This document shows, piece by piece, positions 1 to 8,165 of a stretch of DNA of 64,000 bases. Within the stretch, counting starts at the first letter, position 1. Each line of letters opens with the position of its first letter. The stretch lies in contig NZ_JADCKB010000007.1 in assembly GCF_014982785.1 (NCBI RefSeq), forward strand, positions 1-64,000, given 5' to 3'. The notes below the pieces were generated by a model. That model saw nothing but the letters and a program-made list of their open reading frames with translations. It searched no databases and was not told the DNA's origin. The position numbers were made by a program, and so were the translations under genes. Source of the stretch: Ructibacterium gallinarum. Lineage in GTDB: Bacteria > Bacillota > Clostridia > Monoglobales > Monoglobaceae.

Positions 1-60
<60 letters not shown>

Positions 61-454
61 ATATTGTTATATACTCAAAGCTTTCGCTTTGCCTATATAC
101 TCGTAATCGATCGCTTCTCAGCTCTTTATCGAATACTAACGTTAAAGTTCGTTAGACTTTTGTCTTTAAACTTTGGAATTGACAAGGTATTTACCTTGTG
201 CAATTGTCGTAATACTGTACTTCGTACTTTTCGTATTACCGCTTCCTCACTGTTTACTTTTCAAACATCACGTCGCAACTAACTTCGCTTCGCTCCTTTT
301 GGCTTTCCGCCAAAATCTCACCCGCTTCGTTGTTGCTCCTCTTTCCCAAAAAACTTCCGTTTTTCGGGAGCCCTACAACTTCGCTTCGCTCCGTTGTTGC
401 TCCTGGCTGAGCCATTGCTTTACCAGGTTGTCCCTCTGGGGGAACAGCTTGACT
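61..454 (-). other. 16S rRNA leader (pre-rRNA spacer)
   Basis: A non-coding leader between the rRNA promoters and the 16S 5' end. On the minus strand, 251-269 reads as a TTTGAAAAGTAAACAG-type sequence, like the boxA antitermination region of Firmicute rRNA leaders. The 16-mer AACTTCGCTTCGCTCC (plus strand) occurs twice, at 281-296 and 377-392, and GTTGTTGCTCCT occurs at 329-340 and 393-404, so part of the leader is internally duplicated. The short reading frames here look accidental. Confidence 0.6.
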
Positions 455-483
455 ATTATACCATCTTTATTTCCCTTTGTCAA
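455..483 (-). promoter_or_regulatory. rRNA promoter P2
   Basis: The minus strand has a consensus -35 TTGACA (483-478), a 17-nt spacer and a consensus -10 TATAAT (460-455). The start would be near 447, giving a ~390-nt leader before the 16S gene. This is the closer and stronger of two tandem promoters. Confidence 0.85.
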
Positions 484-571
484 GCCTTTTTTTCACTTTT
501 TTCGGATTTTTTTCGTGGCCTTTTTCTGACCCTTCCCTTAAATCCTCTGCCGCTCCCGCAGCAACTTTTAT

Positions 572-600
572 ATCCTACCACATCTTTCCCCTTTTGTCAA
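572..600 (-). promoter_or_regulatory. rRNA promoter P1 (upstream tandem promoter)
   Basis: The minus strand has TTGACA (600-595), a 17-nt spacer and TAGGAT (577-572). The spacer resembles that of the downstream promoter (AAAGGGGAAAGATG versus AAGGGAAATAAAGATG). Tandem promoters are usual for rRNA operons; the weaker -10 suggests a secondary promoter. Confidence 0.6.
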
Positions 601-622
601 TACCTTTTTCCCTTGTTTTTTT

Positions 623-655
623 ACAAAAACAGCGCAGAGCTCTTCGCTCTGCGCT
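623..655 (-). terminator. Rho-independent terminator of the 3D-domain gene
   Basis: A perfect 10-bp stem (AGCGCAGAGC / GCTCTGCGCT, 631-640 and 646-655) with a 5-nt loop is followed on the minus strand by GTTTTTGT. It sits 20 nt past the stop of the 676-1728 gene and insulates it from the rRNA promoters. Confidence 0.85.
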
Positions 656-675
656 AAAAACATTACCTTTTTTTC

Positions 676-1728
676 TCAGTCTAAGAAATATATATTAACA
701 TCTCGTCTGCCGAATTGATAACAAGTGCTTCGGTTCGGGAAAAACAGATCTACTTTATTTCCCTTGATTGCGCCTCCGCAGTCACCGGCAATTGCATATC
801 CATACTTATACTGTCCGTCAACGGATTCGATATACATCTTCGTTCCATATGGTATCACACGAGGATCCACTGCAACTACACCATACACCAAAGGCATACC
901 CGTTGAAGTCTTTCCAGCCCAGATTCCATTGTCAGCAGGAGAAGCATCATAAGCCGTTGCCTGGAAACGCTCCACTCTAGTATAGTTGGTGGGCTTGCTA
1001 GCCGGCACCACACCCAGTTCCCATACATCTTCAGGACCGTATTCTACAATTTCTTCTACCGGTTCGGCAAGCCGTGTTTCCCGTACCAGCTGCCGGGAAA
1101 TCTCTTTTCCATTCTCGTACTGGATATTGTACTCATATTCAATAACACCATTTTGTCCAGCCTGCACCACTCTTCTTTCACCAGAAGCAAGCGCCGTATT
1201 CTCGCGCTCCTGCGTGGAATATGCAATTTCTTCCTGTACGGTTACATTATGATTATCATAAAGAACCACATTAATGCTGGCGCCTTCCGTCACAGTACTG
1301 TCTAAGGACGGTGTTACCACATCTCCCGCATCCACAGGTAAATCCAAATCTTGAAGGATATCCGACACTTTTGTTTCTACGGTGCGATAACTCTTGGTTT
1401 CGCCCATATAAGTGACACTAACATCCATGGCCCGATAAATTTTAATTACCGCATCATTCTGAATGTCATCAGACAATGCATAATTTAATTCATCGCCCTG
1501 ATTCAAAACAATACCCTGTTTGGAAAGAATCTTACCGACATTCGTATCCGCCGTTGTTATCCTAATGGGGGTACGGCCTGCATCTGCAATTGTTACTACA
1601 TTCTGCGCCGCATACGTAAAATTACAACAAGTGGTAATAATCGTTGCCGAAGCAACTACCAGCGCCGCATTCTTTTTAGCCGATGCAGAAATTGCCGAGA
1701 ACTTTCCTCTCAGTTCTTTTAACATCAA
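676..1728 (-). CDS. Cell-wall protein with DUF348, G5 and 3D domains (YabE-like)
   Basis: A 350-residue secreted or membrane-anchored protein. Residues ~18-42 are a hydrophobic signal/anchor. Two DUF348 repeats follow (~45-90 and ~100-158), then a G5 domain (~165-240). The C-terminal 3D domain (~260-350) carries its acidic residues in GVVAVDPRVIPYGT, AIAGDCGG and NKVDLFF. This is the architecture of YabE/resuscitation-promoting-factor-like proteins; the 3D domain resembles the catalytic fold of lytic transglycosylases (MltA), so a role in peptidoglycan remodelling during growth or spore outgrowth is inferred. The gene stands alone, with its own promoter (1799-1827) and terminator (623-655). 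The ATG start at 1728 directly precedes a typical Lys/Arg-rich signal region. Confidence 0.9.
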   Translation of the reverse strand: MMLKELRGKFSAISASAKKNAALVVASATIITTCCNFTYAAQNVVTIADAGRTPIRITTADTNVGKILSKQGIVLNQGDELNYALSDDIQNDAVIKIYRAMDVSVTYMGETKSYRTVETKVSDILQDLDLPVDAGDVVTPSLDSTVTEGASINVVLYDNHNVTVQEEIAYSTQERENTALASGERRVVQAGQNGVIEYEYNIQYENGKEISRQLVRETRLAEPVEEIVEYGPEDVWELGVVPASKPTNYTRVERFQATAYDASPADNGIWAGKTSTGMPLVYGVVAVDPRVIPYGTKMYIESVDGQYKYGYAIAGDCGGAIKGNKVDLFFPNRSTCYQFGRRDVNIYFLD

Positions 1729-1798
1729 ATCACCTCGTAATATTTTTTGACCAGTCCTTCAAAAATGGAAATTTCTGGTTTATGCTACTACATGGCTC

Positions 1799-1827
1799 AT
1801 TATAACGGCAAATAAATTTTTCGTCAA
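1799..1827 (-). promoter_or_regulatory. Promoter of the 3D-domain gene
   Basis: The minus strand has TTGACG (1827-1822), a 17-nt spacer and TATAAT (1804-1799), ~70 nt upstream of the 1728 start codon. A near-consensus vegetative (sigma-A) promoter. Confidence 0.75.
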
Positions 1828-1974
1828 ATTTTAAATTTGATTTAATTTCTTTTTATTTTGCTTCATATCTCCTCAGCTTAAATCATTAGCAATTTTTCTT
1901 CAAAAAGGTCTTTATTTCACCCAAATCCTTTTAAATGGACCCAATTTGGAAAAATATACCATAAATTTTGGTTA

Positions 1975-2003
1975 TTGTGCAATACATATTTTTCTGTTAT
2001 ACT
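1975..2003 (+). promoter_or_regulatory. Candidate promoter of the methyltransferase-rsmI pair
   Basis: TTGTGC, a 17-nt spacer and TATACT. Transcription would begin near 2010, giving a ~200-nt 5' untranslated leader before the 2212 start codon. No other gene lies between. Confidence 0.55.
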
Positions 2004-2009
2004 AAAAGA

Positions 2010-2205
2010 AAGCAAAAAATTTACCGGACACATTTTCGTTACATAGTTGTAACAAAAATGTAACAAGCTTTGCAACCCTTGAAAAATCAAGGATTTTTCC
2101 AACCCAGGGGGTCTTTTTTTAAAAAAATTTTTTATTTGTGCAAAATGCACAAATTTATAAGAAAAGTCCTCTCAAAAATGCAAATTTGGATAAATTCGGA
2201 GGAAT
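2010..2205 (+). other. Structured AT-rich leader before the methyltransferase gene
   Basis: The gene-free leader has a small hairpin CCTTGA-AAAA-TCAAGG followed by ATTTTT (about 2079-2100), which resembles an attenuator. A perfect inverted repeat with 9-bp arms, ATTTGTGCA / TGCACAAAT and 3-nt spacing, lies at 2134-2154. The repeat could be an operator or a second promoter-proximal element. No known riboswitch class was recognised. Confidence 0.35.
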
Positions 2206-2211
2206 TTGACA

Positions 2212-2973
2212 ATGAACGACAATCTAATATTTCCTCATGAACGTGTTGATGACTTACAGCTTCAAGGACTAAAATTAATTCAAAACCCCAGTGGCTTTTG
2301 CTTTGGAGTGGATGCAGTTTTACTAGCCGACTATGCATCTAAAACCATTAAAAAAAATGTACACGTTCTTGACCTTTGTACTGGCAGTGGAATTATTCCA
2401 ATTTTACTCAGTGCAAAAACACAGGCCGAAAAAATTATTGGGGTTGAAATACAAAAAACAGTGGCACAAATGGCCAGCCGCTCTGTCAAACTAAACGGTC
2501 TGGAAAACAAGATTTCCATTTACTGTGATGACTTAAAAAATGCGGCTGAGCATTTTGGAAGGAGTTCTTTCCAATATATAACTTGTAACCCGCCCTATAA
2601 AAAATTGGGCAGCGGGATTTTAAATCAAGCAGATGAAACCACAATAGCCAGGCATGAAATTTTATGTTCTTTAGATGACATAATACGAGTTTCTTCTATA
2701 ATATTAAAGCCCCTTGGAAAGCTGTGCCTAATCCATCGGCCTGACCGATTGGTTGATATTATTACTGCTATGAAACATTATGGAATAGAGCCCAAACGGC
2801 TGCGGTTTGTTCACCCTTATCCTTACAAAACCGCCTCTATGATTCTCATAGAAGGAACCCGTCAGGGAAAACCGCAATTATTTTTAGACCCACCTCTTTA
2901 TATCTACGAAAAACCGGGGATTTACTCGCAAGAAATTCACGCAATATACGGACGGGAGGAATTACAGCTATGA
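2212..2973 (+). CDS. tRNA1(Val) adenine-N6-methyltransferase-like protein (YfiC/YabB family)
   Basis: A 253-residue class I SAM-dependent methyltransferase. Motif I is VLDLCTGSGIIPILLS (~48-63). The N6-adenine catalytic motif NPPY lies near residue 124, preceded by ITC. The family in E. coli (TrmN6) methylates A37 of tRNA1(Val); in Firmicutes the same family (YabB) sits next to rsmI, as here, so a role in tRNA modification is likely. An in-frame TTG at 2206 is possible, but ATG 2212 lies 9 nt after GGAGG (2198-2202) and is preferred; TTG would leave only 3 nt. The gene overlaps rsmI by 4 nt (ATGA), so translation is coupled. Confidence 0.85.
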   Translation: MNDNLIFPHERVDDLQLQGLKLIQNPSGFCFGVDAVLLADYASKTIKKNVHVLDLCTGSGIIPILLSAKTQAEKIIGVEIQKTVAQMASRSVKLNGLENKISIYCDDLKNAAEHFGRSSFQYITCNPPYKKLGSGILNQADETTIARHEILCSLDDIIRVSSIILKPLGKLCLIHRPDRLVDIITAMKHYGIEPKRLRFVHPYPYKTASMILIEGTRQGKPQLFLDPPLYIYEKPGIYSQEIHAIYGREELQL

Positions 2974-3848
2974 ATGGAAAACTATATCTCTGTGCCACAC
3001 CCATTGGCAATTTGGAAGACATTACTTTGAGGACACTTCGGCAGCTGCAAAGTGTTGATTTGATTGCCGCAGAAGACACCCGTGTAAGCAAAAAACTTCT
3101 TCTACATTTTGGTATTCAGGTTCCGGTCACCAGTTATTATGAACATAACAAACGGGAAAAGGGAAATTATTTACTGGAAAAATTAAAAAATGGAATGCAA
3201 ATTGCTGTAATTACCGATGCAGGTATGCCGGGCATTTCTGATCCTGGAGAAGATTTGGTACGGCTATGTGCAAGAGAGCAAATTCCGGTCGAGGTACTGC
3301 CAGGTCCCTGCGCCTTTGCCACCGCCTTGGTAGGTTCCGGGTTACCAACGGGACGTTTTGCCTTTGAAGGATTTCTGACTGTAAACAAAAAAAACCGTAT
3401 GGAACACCTAAATAGTCTTAAAACAGATACAAGAACCCTTATTTTTTACGAAGCACCTCATAAATTGCTCACCACACTGAGAGATATGTATATGGTTTTT
3501 GGTAACCGCCGTTTAACTTTGGCCCGGGAACTGACCAAACGATTTGAGGAATACCGACGCACGGATTTATCCGATGCAATTACCTACTACGAAACCAATC
3601 CGCCTAAGGGAGAGTTTGTCCTCGTTCTGGCAGGAGCTGATCCTAAAGAAGTGCATCAACTTTCCATCGCCGATCTACCTTCCGCCGAAGAACTCATCCG
3701 AAAATATGCAGCAGAGGGAATGCGGGCTAAAGAGCTGACCAAACAGGTTGCAGACACCCTACACCAGCCTCGCCGTGAAATTTACGAACTTTATTTACGG
3801 CTAAAAGATGAACTTGGTGAAATCAGCCGATGCACTGGTGACAAATAA
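2970..3848 (+). CDS. rsmI: 16S rRNA 2'-O-ribose C1402 methyltransferase
   Basis: A 292-residue tetrapyrrole-methylase-fold enzyme that methylates the 2'-hydroxyl of C1402 in the 16S decoding centre. Family marks are LYLCATPIGNLEDITLRTL at the N-terminus, AEDTRVSKKLL (~35-45), VITDAGMPGISDPGEDLV (~85) and the SAM-binding loop VLPGPCAFATALVGSG (~110). The C-terminal ~45 residues are the small helical RsmI-specific domain. Its ATG overlaps the stop of the upstream methyltransferase; its own Shine-Dalgarno GGGAGGA (2954-2960) lies inside that gene. Length is typical. Confidence 0.95.
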   Translation: MNGKLYLCATPIGNLEDITLRTLRQLQSVDLIAAEDTRVSKKLLLHFGIQVPVTSYYEHNKREKGNYLLEKLKNGMQIAVITDAGMPGISDPGEDLVRLCAREQIPVEVLPGPCAFATALVGSGLPTGRFAFEGFLTVNKKNRMEHLNSLKTDTRTLIFYEAPHKLLTTLRDMYMVFGNRRLTLARELTKRFEEYRRTDLSDAITYYETNPPKGEFVLVLAGADPKEVHQLSIADLPSAEELIRKYAAEGMRAKELTKQVADTLHQPRREIYELYLRLKDELGEISRCTGDK

Positions 3849-4087
3849 TAACTGAATTTTAGCATAATTTTTAGATAAACCTACAAAGCTGTTAGGCATA
3901 ATTGCCAAGAATTTCTTCCTATTATTTGGTCAATATGTACGCTAAAATAAGCAAAAACAGCCCTTTAGACAATTTCACTAAAAAGAAATTTTTAAATTTG
4001 TGTAAATAGGCTCTAACATTCCCTTTGATTTTGTGTTAGAATATTTGCATAAACGATGAAACTTAATATTTTAGGAGGGTTTATATT
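3849..4087 (+). other. Intergenic region before the ABC ATPase gene
   Basis: About 240 nt of AT-rich sequence. It must hold the promoter of the ATPase gene, because no upstream gene is closely spaced, but no -35/-10 pair stood out clearly. GGAGGG at 4074-4079 is the ribosome binding site for the ATG at 4088. Confidence 0.3.
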
Positions 4088-5200
4088 ATGGCAAGTTTGA
4101 GTCTTAGAAATATCACCAAGACTTATGCCGGCGGCTTTACAGCCGTTAAGGATTTTAATCTGGAAATTGAGGATAAAGAATTTATCATATTCGTAGGTCC
4201 TTCCGGATGCGGTAAATCTACTACTTTGAGAATGATTGCAGGTCTTGAGGAAATTTCTGAAGGAGAACTTTACATTGACGACCAATTAATGAATGACGTC
4301 GTTCCTAAAGACAGAGATATTGCAATGGTTTTCCAGAACTATGCTTTGTATCCGCACATGACCGTTTTTGAGAACATGGCATTTGGTTTGAAATTAAGAA
4401 AAGTTCCGAAAGATGAAATTAAGAGAAAAGTTACCGAAGCTGCACAGATCCTGGGCATCGAACACCTGCTTGATAGAAAGCCGAAGGCTTTGTCCGGCGG
4501 TCAGAGACAGCGTGTTGCTCTGGGACGTGCTATCGTGCGTAATCCTAAAGTCTTCCTGATGGATGAACCTTTGTCCAACTTGGATGCAAAACTTCGTGTT
4601 CAAATGAGAACAGAGATCGGTAAACTGCATAAGAAACTGGAAACCACCTTCATTTACGTTACCCATGACCAGACCGAAGCTATGACCATGGGTTCCAGAA
4701 TCGTTGTTATGAAAGACGGTATTATTCAGCAGGTAGATACTCCTTCCAATCTGTATCTCTATCCCTGCAATGTATTTGTAGCTGGTTTTATTGGTTCTCC
4801 GCAGATGAATTTCATCAATGTTACTGTGGACTGCAAACCAGAAGGTACTTATTTAAAATCCGGCGACTTTTCTGTGAAACTGCCTGACGGAAAAGGTAAA
4901 AAAGCAGAAGTTCAGGCTTATAACGGCAAAGAAGTTTTGATGGGTATTCGTCCGGAAGATCTTTATGATGATGAAGCTTTTATTTCCACTGTTCCTGAAT
5001 GTACCACAGAGGTGGATATTGGTCTGACAGAAATGATGGGTGCAGAAACATTCCTGTATTTCCAGATTGCCGGCGTAGATGTAACCGCAAGGGTAAATCC
5101 GCGTACTACTGCAAAACATGGAGATCACATTAAGATTGCGCTGGATGCCAACAAGATCCATCTGTTTGACAAAGAGACAGAAAACGTAATTATTCATTAA
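4088..5200 (+). CDS. Sugar ABC transporter ATP-binding protein (MsmX/UgpC/MalK type)
   Basis: A 370-residue ATPase of the CUT1 carbohydrate importers. Walker A is GPSGCGKST (~37-45), the Q-loop is VFQNYALYPHMTV (~80), the signature is LSGGQRQR (~135), Walker B is VFLMDEPLSNLDAKL (~155) and the switch His is in YVTHDQTEA (~190). The C-terminal ~130 residues are a TOBE/MalK regulatory domain. It stands alone, without permease or binding-protein genes. In Bacillus the orphan ATPase MsmX serves several importers lacking their own ATPase; by analogy this protein may energise the LplB/LplC-type importer at 33.4-35.3 kb, which has none. The start is set by GGAGGG 8 nt upstream. Confidence 0.93.
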   Translation: MASLSLRNITKTYAGGFTAVKDFNLEIEDKEFIIFVGPSGCGKSTTLRMIAGLEEISEGELYIDDQLMNDVVPKDRDIAMVFQNYALYPHMTVFENMAFGLKLRKVPKDEIKRKVTEAAQILGIEHLLDRKPKALSGGQRQRVALGRAIVRNPKVFLMDEPLSNLDAKLRVQMRTEIGKLHKKLETTFIYVTHDQTEAMTMGSRIVVMKDGIIQQVDTPSNLYLYPCNVFVAGFIGSPQMNFINVTVDCKPEGTYLKSGDFSVKLPDGKGKKAEVQAYNGKEVLMGIRPEDLYDDEAFISTVPECTTEVDIGLTEMMGAETFLYFQIAGVDVTARVNPRTTAKHGDHIKIALDANKIHLFDKETENVIIH

Positions 5201-5242
5201 GATTAAAAGCTTTCATTGCATATGCATTGTTTTTGAGGTTTA

Positions 5243-5276
5243 AAAAGAGGATAACGGCTTCGTTATCCTCTTTTTT
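5243..5276 (+). terminator. Terminator of the ABC ATPase gene
   Basis: A perfect 14-bp stem (AAAAGAGGATAACG, loop GCTT, CGTTATCCTCTTTT) ends in a T-run, 43 nt past the stop codon. Confidence 0.9.
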
Positions 5277-5360
5277 GTACCTTGTTCAAAGGCATCAATC
5301 CGTCCATTACATTCTTGAACTGAGCTCTGTATGAGAGAACAGCTTCCATTCTCCAATCGT

Positions 5361-5429
5361 TTAGAAACCCTTCTTCGATTTAATCTTTGCCATCCGAATA
5401 ATGTCTACTACTAAATGAAATATCTTCAT
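5361..5429 (-). CDS. Possible 22-residue translationally coupled micro-ORF
   Basis: A 22-codon frame starts with ATG overlapping the stop of the preceding stalk-domain gene (ATGA at 5429-5426). The peptide has a hydrophobic first half (MKIFHLVVDIIRM) and a strongly basic tail (AKIKSKKGF), which would fit a membrane-active or membrane-associated peptide. There is no independent ribosome binding site, so expression would depend on reinitiation. This could be chance; no family was recognised. Confidence 0.22.
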   Translation of the reverse strand: MKIFHLVVDIIRMAKIKSKKGF

Positions 5430-7111
5430 TCCAAACTCCCCCCTTCTCCGCTTTTCGCCCATTCTTGAATCCGTCCGCAAAGGAGAGCTGGAAAATATTC
5501 TAAAACCAATTCTGGATCCGCAAGAATATCTTCCCTGGAAAGAAAATATTCCGTCACAAAGCCCTGTTTATTTATGGCTTTCAAAATCATGGCTCCCTCT
5601 TTCATGATATTCCCTTCCGCATCCAATGCGGCCGTCCATACATAATATTTAGGAAACCCGATGCCTATCTGTATGGGTTGATCCCGCAACAAGCGATATT
5701 GCACTGCGTAAGGCTCCTCAAAAAATGCTGAAAGCTCCTTTTTTAAAAGCAAATCAAAATCTTCCTCTGCCGGAACATTGCCTTGGATATGTGACCAAAA
5801 CAATGCGGAAAACATTATTTCCTGGATCGAAACACAGTTGCTTCCATCTGTCTCTGCAAGGTACAATAACGGTTTCTGCTCCTGCTCCATTTCTTCCGGC
5901 TCGGCATAATAACAAATATAGCTTCCATGTATCTCGCTGCTGCCTTTGATACCATCCAAAACTTTTGCGTAATAGCCGCGATTTAAACCATACCGATACA
6001 ATTCTGCGCCGACGCCGAAATCAGGTGTTTGATAAAACAAATTATCCTGCCAAACCCACAGGCTCTCAGCTTGAGCAGTCTCCAATTCTGGCAAATCTAC
6101 CTCTCTTTGATTGGTCATATTATAACTTCCAATTCCCAAATACCGTATTTCTTCTCCCTGACGTTCCGCTTTACCATAATAGATCATATCCTCCACAACG
6201 TCGAAGCAGGAAGTATATCCGCCGTAAAGCTGCGCGGTACTACCTTCTGCCATTTTGTATACATAAAGCTGATGATTTAAACCGTGAATATAATAGATGT
6301 TGTCTTCTGCCACCCGGTAATCACTGCAAGGGTGATCCATCATTCGCTGCTCCTGTCCCCCAATGAGATTAGACCGATATAGATAGCCGTCTTCTTTAAT
6401 ATAAAAAAGTTGATTTTCCCTGATCAGAATACCCGAAACGGGGGAAAAGAGAATCTGGCTCGTCTCGCCAGTTTGGAGGTTTGTCCGGTAAACATAATGT
6501 TCTGCATTGGTATAATATAAATCCGTTCCGCAGAGCTGCAGTTCTTCTCCGTCCCCAATTCCCTCCTGAAAAAATGTCCCATCCAAAGCAAAGCAAATTC
6601 CTTCCGCCCACATTGTCTTTCCCTGCAAGGCACAATACTGAAATGGCCTGCTTGTCTCCATTTGACAAGAATTTTCGATATAAACTGTACTGCCCTGTTC
6701 ATCCCACAAGACATCATAATCCGCTATTTCAGCCACAAAACGCAAAGGCACCATGGTTCTATCCTCGGTGATGCAGGGTGGGACATCAAGGGAAATACCC
6801 CATTCATAATGATCCAAAACCGCTAGCTTATCTCCCACTGTGAGCTGGATCCACGAATCGTCCCGCTCTGCCGTCACGCGCTGCAAAGTCTCATCCCATT
6901 GGATAACATATCCCAATGCTTCAAAAATTCTGTGCATGGGGACAAGAACTCTGCCTTCCTCTATGTACGGGGCAACATCAAAATCCAACATGACTCCGTC
7001 CAAACAAACCTGGATCGCTTTCTCTTCTGCACACACTTGAAGTCTTTGCCCATTTTCCCCAAAAAGAAACAACAGGCACAAAACCACTGCTATACTTTTT
7101 TTCACTTGCAC
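5426..7111 (-). CDS. Secreted protein: copper-amine-oxidase-type stalk domain plus DUF5050-like propeller
   Basis: A 561-residue exported protein. A signal peptide (1-~29) is followed by two stalk-domain modules of the copper amine oxidase N-terminal type (~33-150), recognised by RVLVPMHRIFEALGYVIQWDE and RTMVPLRFVAEIADYDVLWDE. These are common non-enzymatic wall or surface domains in Clostridia and Paenibacillus. Residues ~165-430 carry repeated YYxN/YRxN strands (LYYTNAEHYVYRTN, LFYIKEDGYLYRSN, IYYIHGLNHQLYVYK), typical of DUF5050 beta-propeller proteins. The last ~100 residues are unassigned. It is likely an envelope protein of unknown ligand. It follows the amidase gene but is separated from it by a strong terminator at 7146-7175. 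Confidence 0.75.
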   Translation of the reverse strand: MQVKKSIAVVLCLLFLFGENGQRLQVCAEEKAIQVCLDGVMLDFDVAPYIEEGRVLVPMHRIFEALGYVIQWDETLQRVTAERDDSWIQLTVGDKLAVLDHYEWGISLDVPPCITEDRTMVPLRFVAEIADYDVLWDEQGSTVYIENSCQMETSRPFQYCALQGKTMWAEGICFALDGTFFQEGIGDGEELQLCGTDLYYTNAEHYVYRTNLQTGETSQILFSPVSGILIRENQLFYIKEDGYLYRSNLIGGQEQRMMDHPCSDYRVAEDNIYYIHGLNHQLYVYKMAEGSTAQLYGGYTSCFDVVEDMIYYGKAERQGEEIRYLGIGSYNMTNQREVDLPELETAQAESLWVWQDNLFYQTPDFGVGAELYRYGLNRGYYAKVLDGIKGSSEIHGSYICYYAEPEEMEQEQKPLLYLAETDGSNCVSIQEIMFSALFWSHIQGNVPAEEDFDLLLKKELSAFFEEPYAVQYRLLRDQPIQIGIGFPKYYVWTAALDAEGNIMKEGAMILKAINKQGFVTEYFLSREDILADPELVLEYFPALLCGRIQEWAKSGEGGSLE

Positions 7112-7145
7112 TCCCCTCCTATCTCCATTTTGTACATTATATCAT

Positions 7146-7175
7146 AAAAAGCGGCCAAATCAACGGCCGCTTTTA
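7146..7175. terminator. Bidirectional terminator downstream of the amidase gene
   Basis: A perfect 10-bp stem AAAAGCGGCC / GGCCGCTTTT with an 8-nt loop. On the minus strand it follows the amidase stop codon by ~50 nt. Confidence 0.8.
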
Positions 7176-7225
7176 GCGAAGATAGGTGTTTCATAAATTT
7201 TTTATTCCAAAAATACTACTGGGCA

Positions 7226-8017
7226 TCAACCATAGAGTCCAGCCCTGTCATTGACCACAAAAATCCGCATCATATCATTGCTTAATCCAAGTTCACCATT
7301 AGCGTTTCCCTGCAAAAAACCTTTTTCTACCAGTTTCTGTATGGTGGGACGTGCCCATTCCGGCATGTTTTCATCGATATAATTATATTGGGTTTCTGCA
7401 TTTTTCAGTCTGCTTTCCAAATCATTGATTCTCTGATTTAATTCTTCATATTGCTGCATTGTAAGATCCCCACTTTCCGTATTTAATCCAAATCCTTGTA
7501 TGATTCCTTGTGCAATTGCCTGCACTGTTTCCCGCTTTTTTGTTTGATAAAGCAACATATCATCTTTATCATCGATAAAAGCAACTTCCAGCAAAGCGGC
7601 AGAAACGCCCTGCGCCTGCACCTTGGAAATGACACTAAAATTCTTTCTTTTTACGCCGCGGTTGGTATAGCCAACCATCGTCATCTGCTGTAAAATAGCT
7701 TCTTCCACCGCAATTCCCGTTTCGCTGGTTGTGACATATGCCTCCGCACCGGACACTTTCCCATTGCCCGCAGAATCATTCACTCCAGCGTTAAAATGCA
7801 CTTCCAGCACATATTGATACGGCCGGAAGTTAAAGGAATTGGTTTTGAGCCATTCATACCAGTTACGATTGGTATCTCCAACCGTGACATCCGCATAAGG
7901 CGCCAAAAACTCCGGCAGCATACTGACCACTTCCCGAGTCAGGTTTGCTTCATAATAACCATTCCCTACGGCGCCACTGTCCCCATCACCATGGCCGGCA
8001 ATTAAAAAGATATTCAT
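7226..8017 (-). CDS. N-acetylmuramoyl-L-alanine amidase (Amidase_3), endolysin-like
   Basis: A 263-residue zinc amidase that cleaves the bond between muramic acid and the stem peptide. The Amidase_3 domain spans ~1-177, with the first zinc ligand in LIAGHGDGD, the Glu ligand in YYEANLT, the second His in LEVHFNAG and the catalytic Glu in LLEVAFID. There is no signal peptide, the pattern of phage endolysins and autolysins released without Sec. Residues ~185-215 are a coiled coil. The C-terminal ~50 residues (PEWARPTIQKLVEKGFLQG) resemble a single degraded SLH-like module often seen on clostridial phage lysins. No other phage genes are nearby, so it may be a domesticated lysin. Confidence 0.88.
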   Translation of the reverse strand: MNIFLIAGHGDGDSGAVGNGYYEANLTREVVSMLPEFLAPYADVTVGDTNRNWYEWLKTNSFNFRPYQYVLEVHFNAGVNDSAGNGKVSGAEAYVTTSETGIAVEEAILQQMTMVGYTNRGVKRKNFSVISKVQAQGVSAALLEVAFIDDKDDMLLYQTKKRETVQAIAQGIIQGFGLNTESGDLTMQQYEELNQRINDLESRLKNAETQYNYIDENMPEWARPTIQKLVEKGFLQGNANGELGLSNDMMRIFVVNDRAGLYG

Positions 8018-8103
8018 ATACCCTCCTCCTTTTTTGATACAGACCGCACCTTTGTCCTATGTTACACTACAGTATATGCGCTACTTTCAAAAAAGGTGAC
8101 ACC

Positions 8104-8132
8104 TTGCCAAACCTTCCGCGGTATGTTATACT
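8104..8132 (+). promoter_or_regulatory. Promoter of nnrE
   Basis: TTGCCA (8104-8109), a 17-nt spacer and TATACT (8127-8132), ~30 nt upstream of the start codon at 8166. Confidence 0.75.
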
Positions 8133-8165
8133 GAAAATATAATTAAAAAGAAAGGATTATGCAAT

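Noticed and set aside
64-698. Overlapping short plus-strand frames of 72-118 codons
   Set aside because: They lie in the rRNA leader and promoter region and are rich in Phe/Leu/Ser from T-rich DNA, with no ribosome sites.
7226-8017. Prophage remnant around the endolysin-like amidase
   Set aside because: No holin, structural, terminase or integrase gene is adjacent; the amidase stands alone between chromosomal genes.
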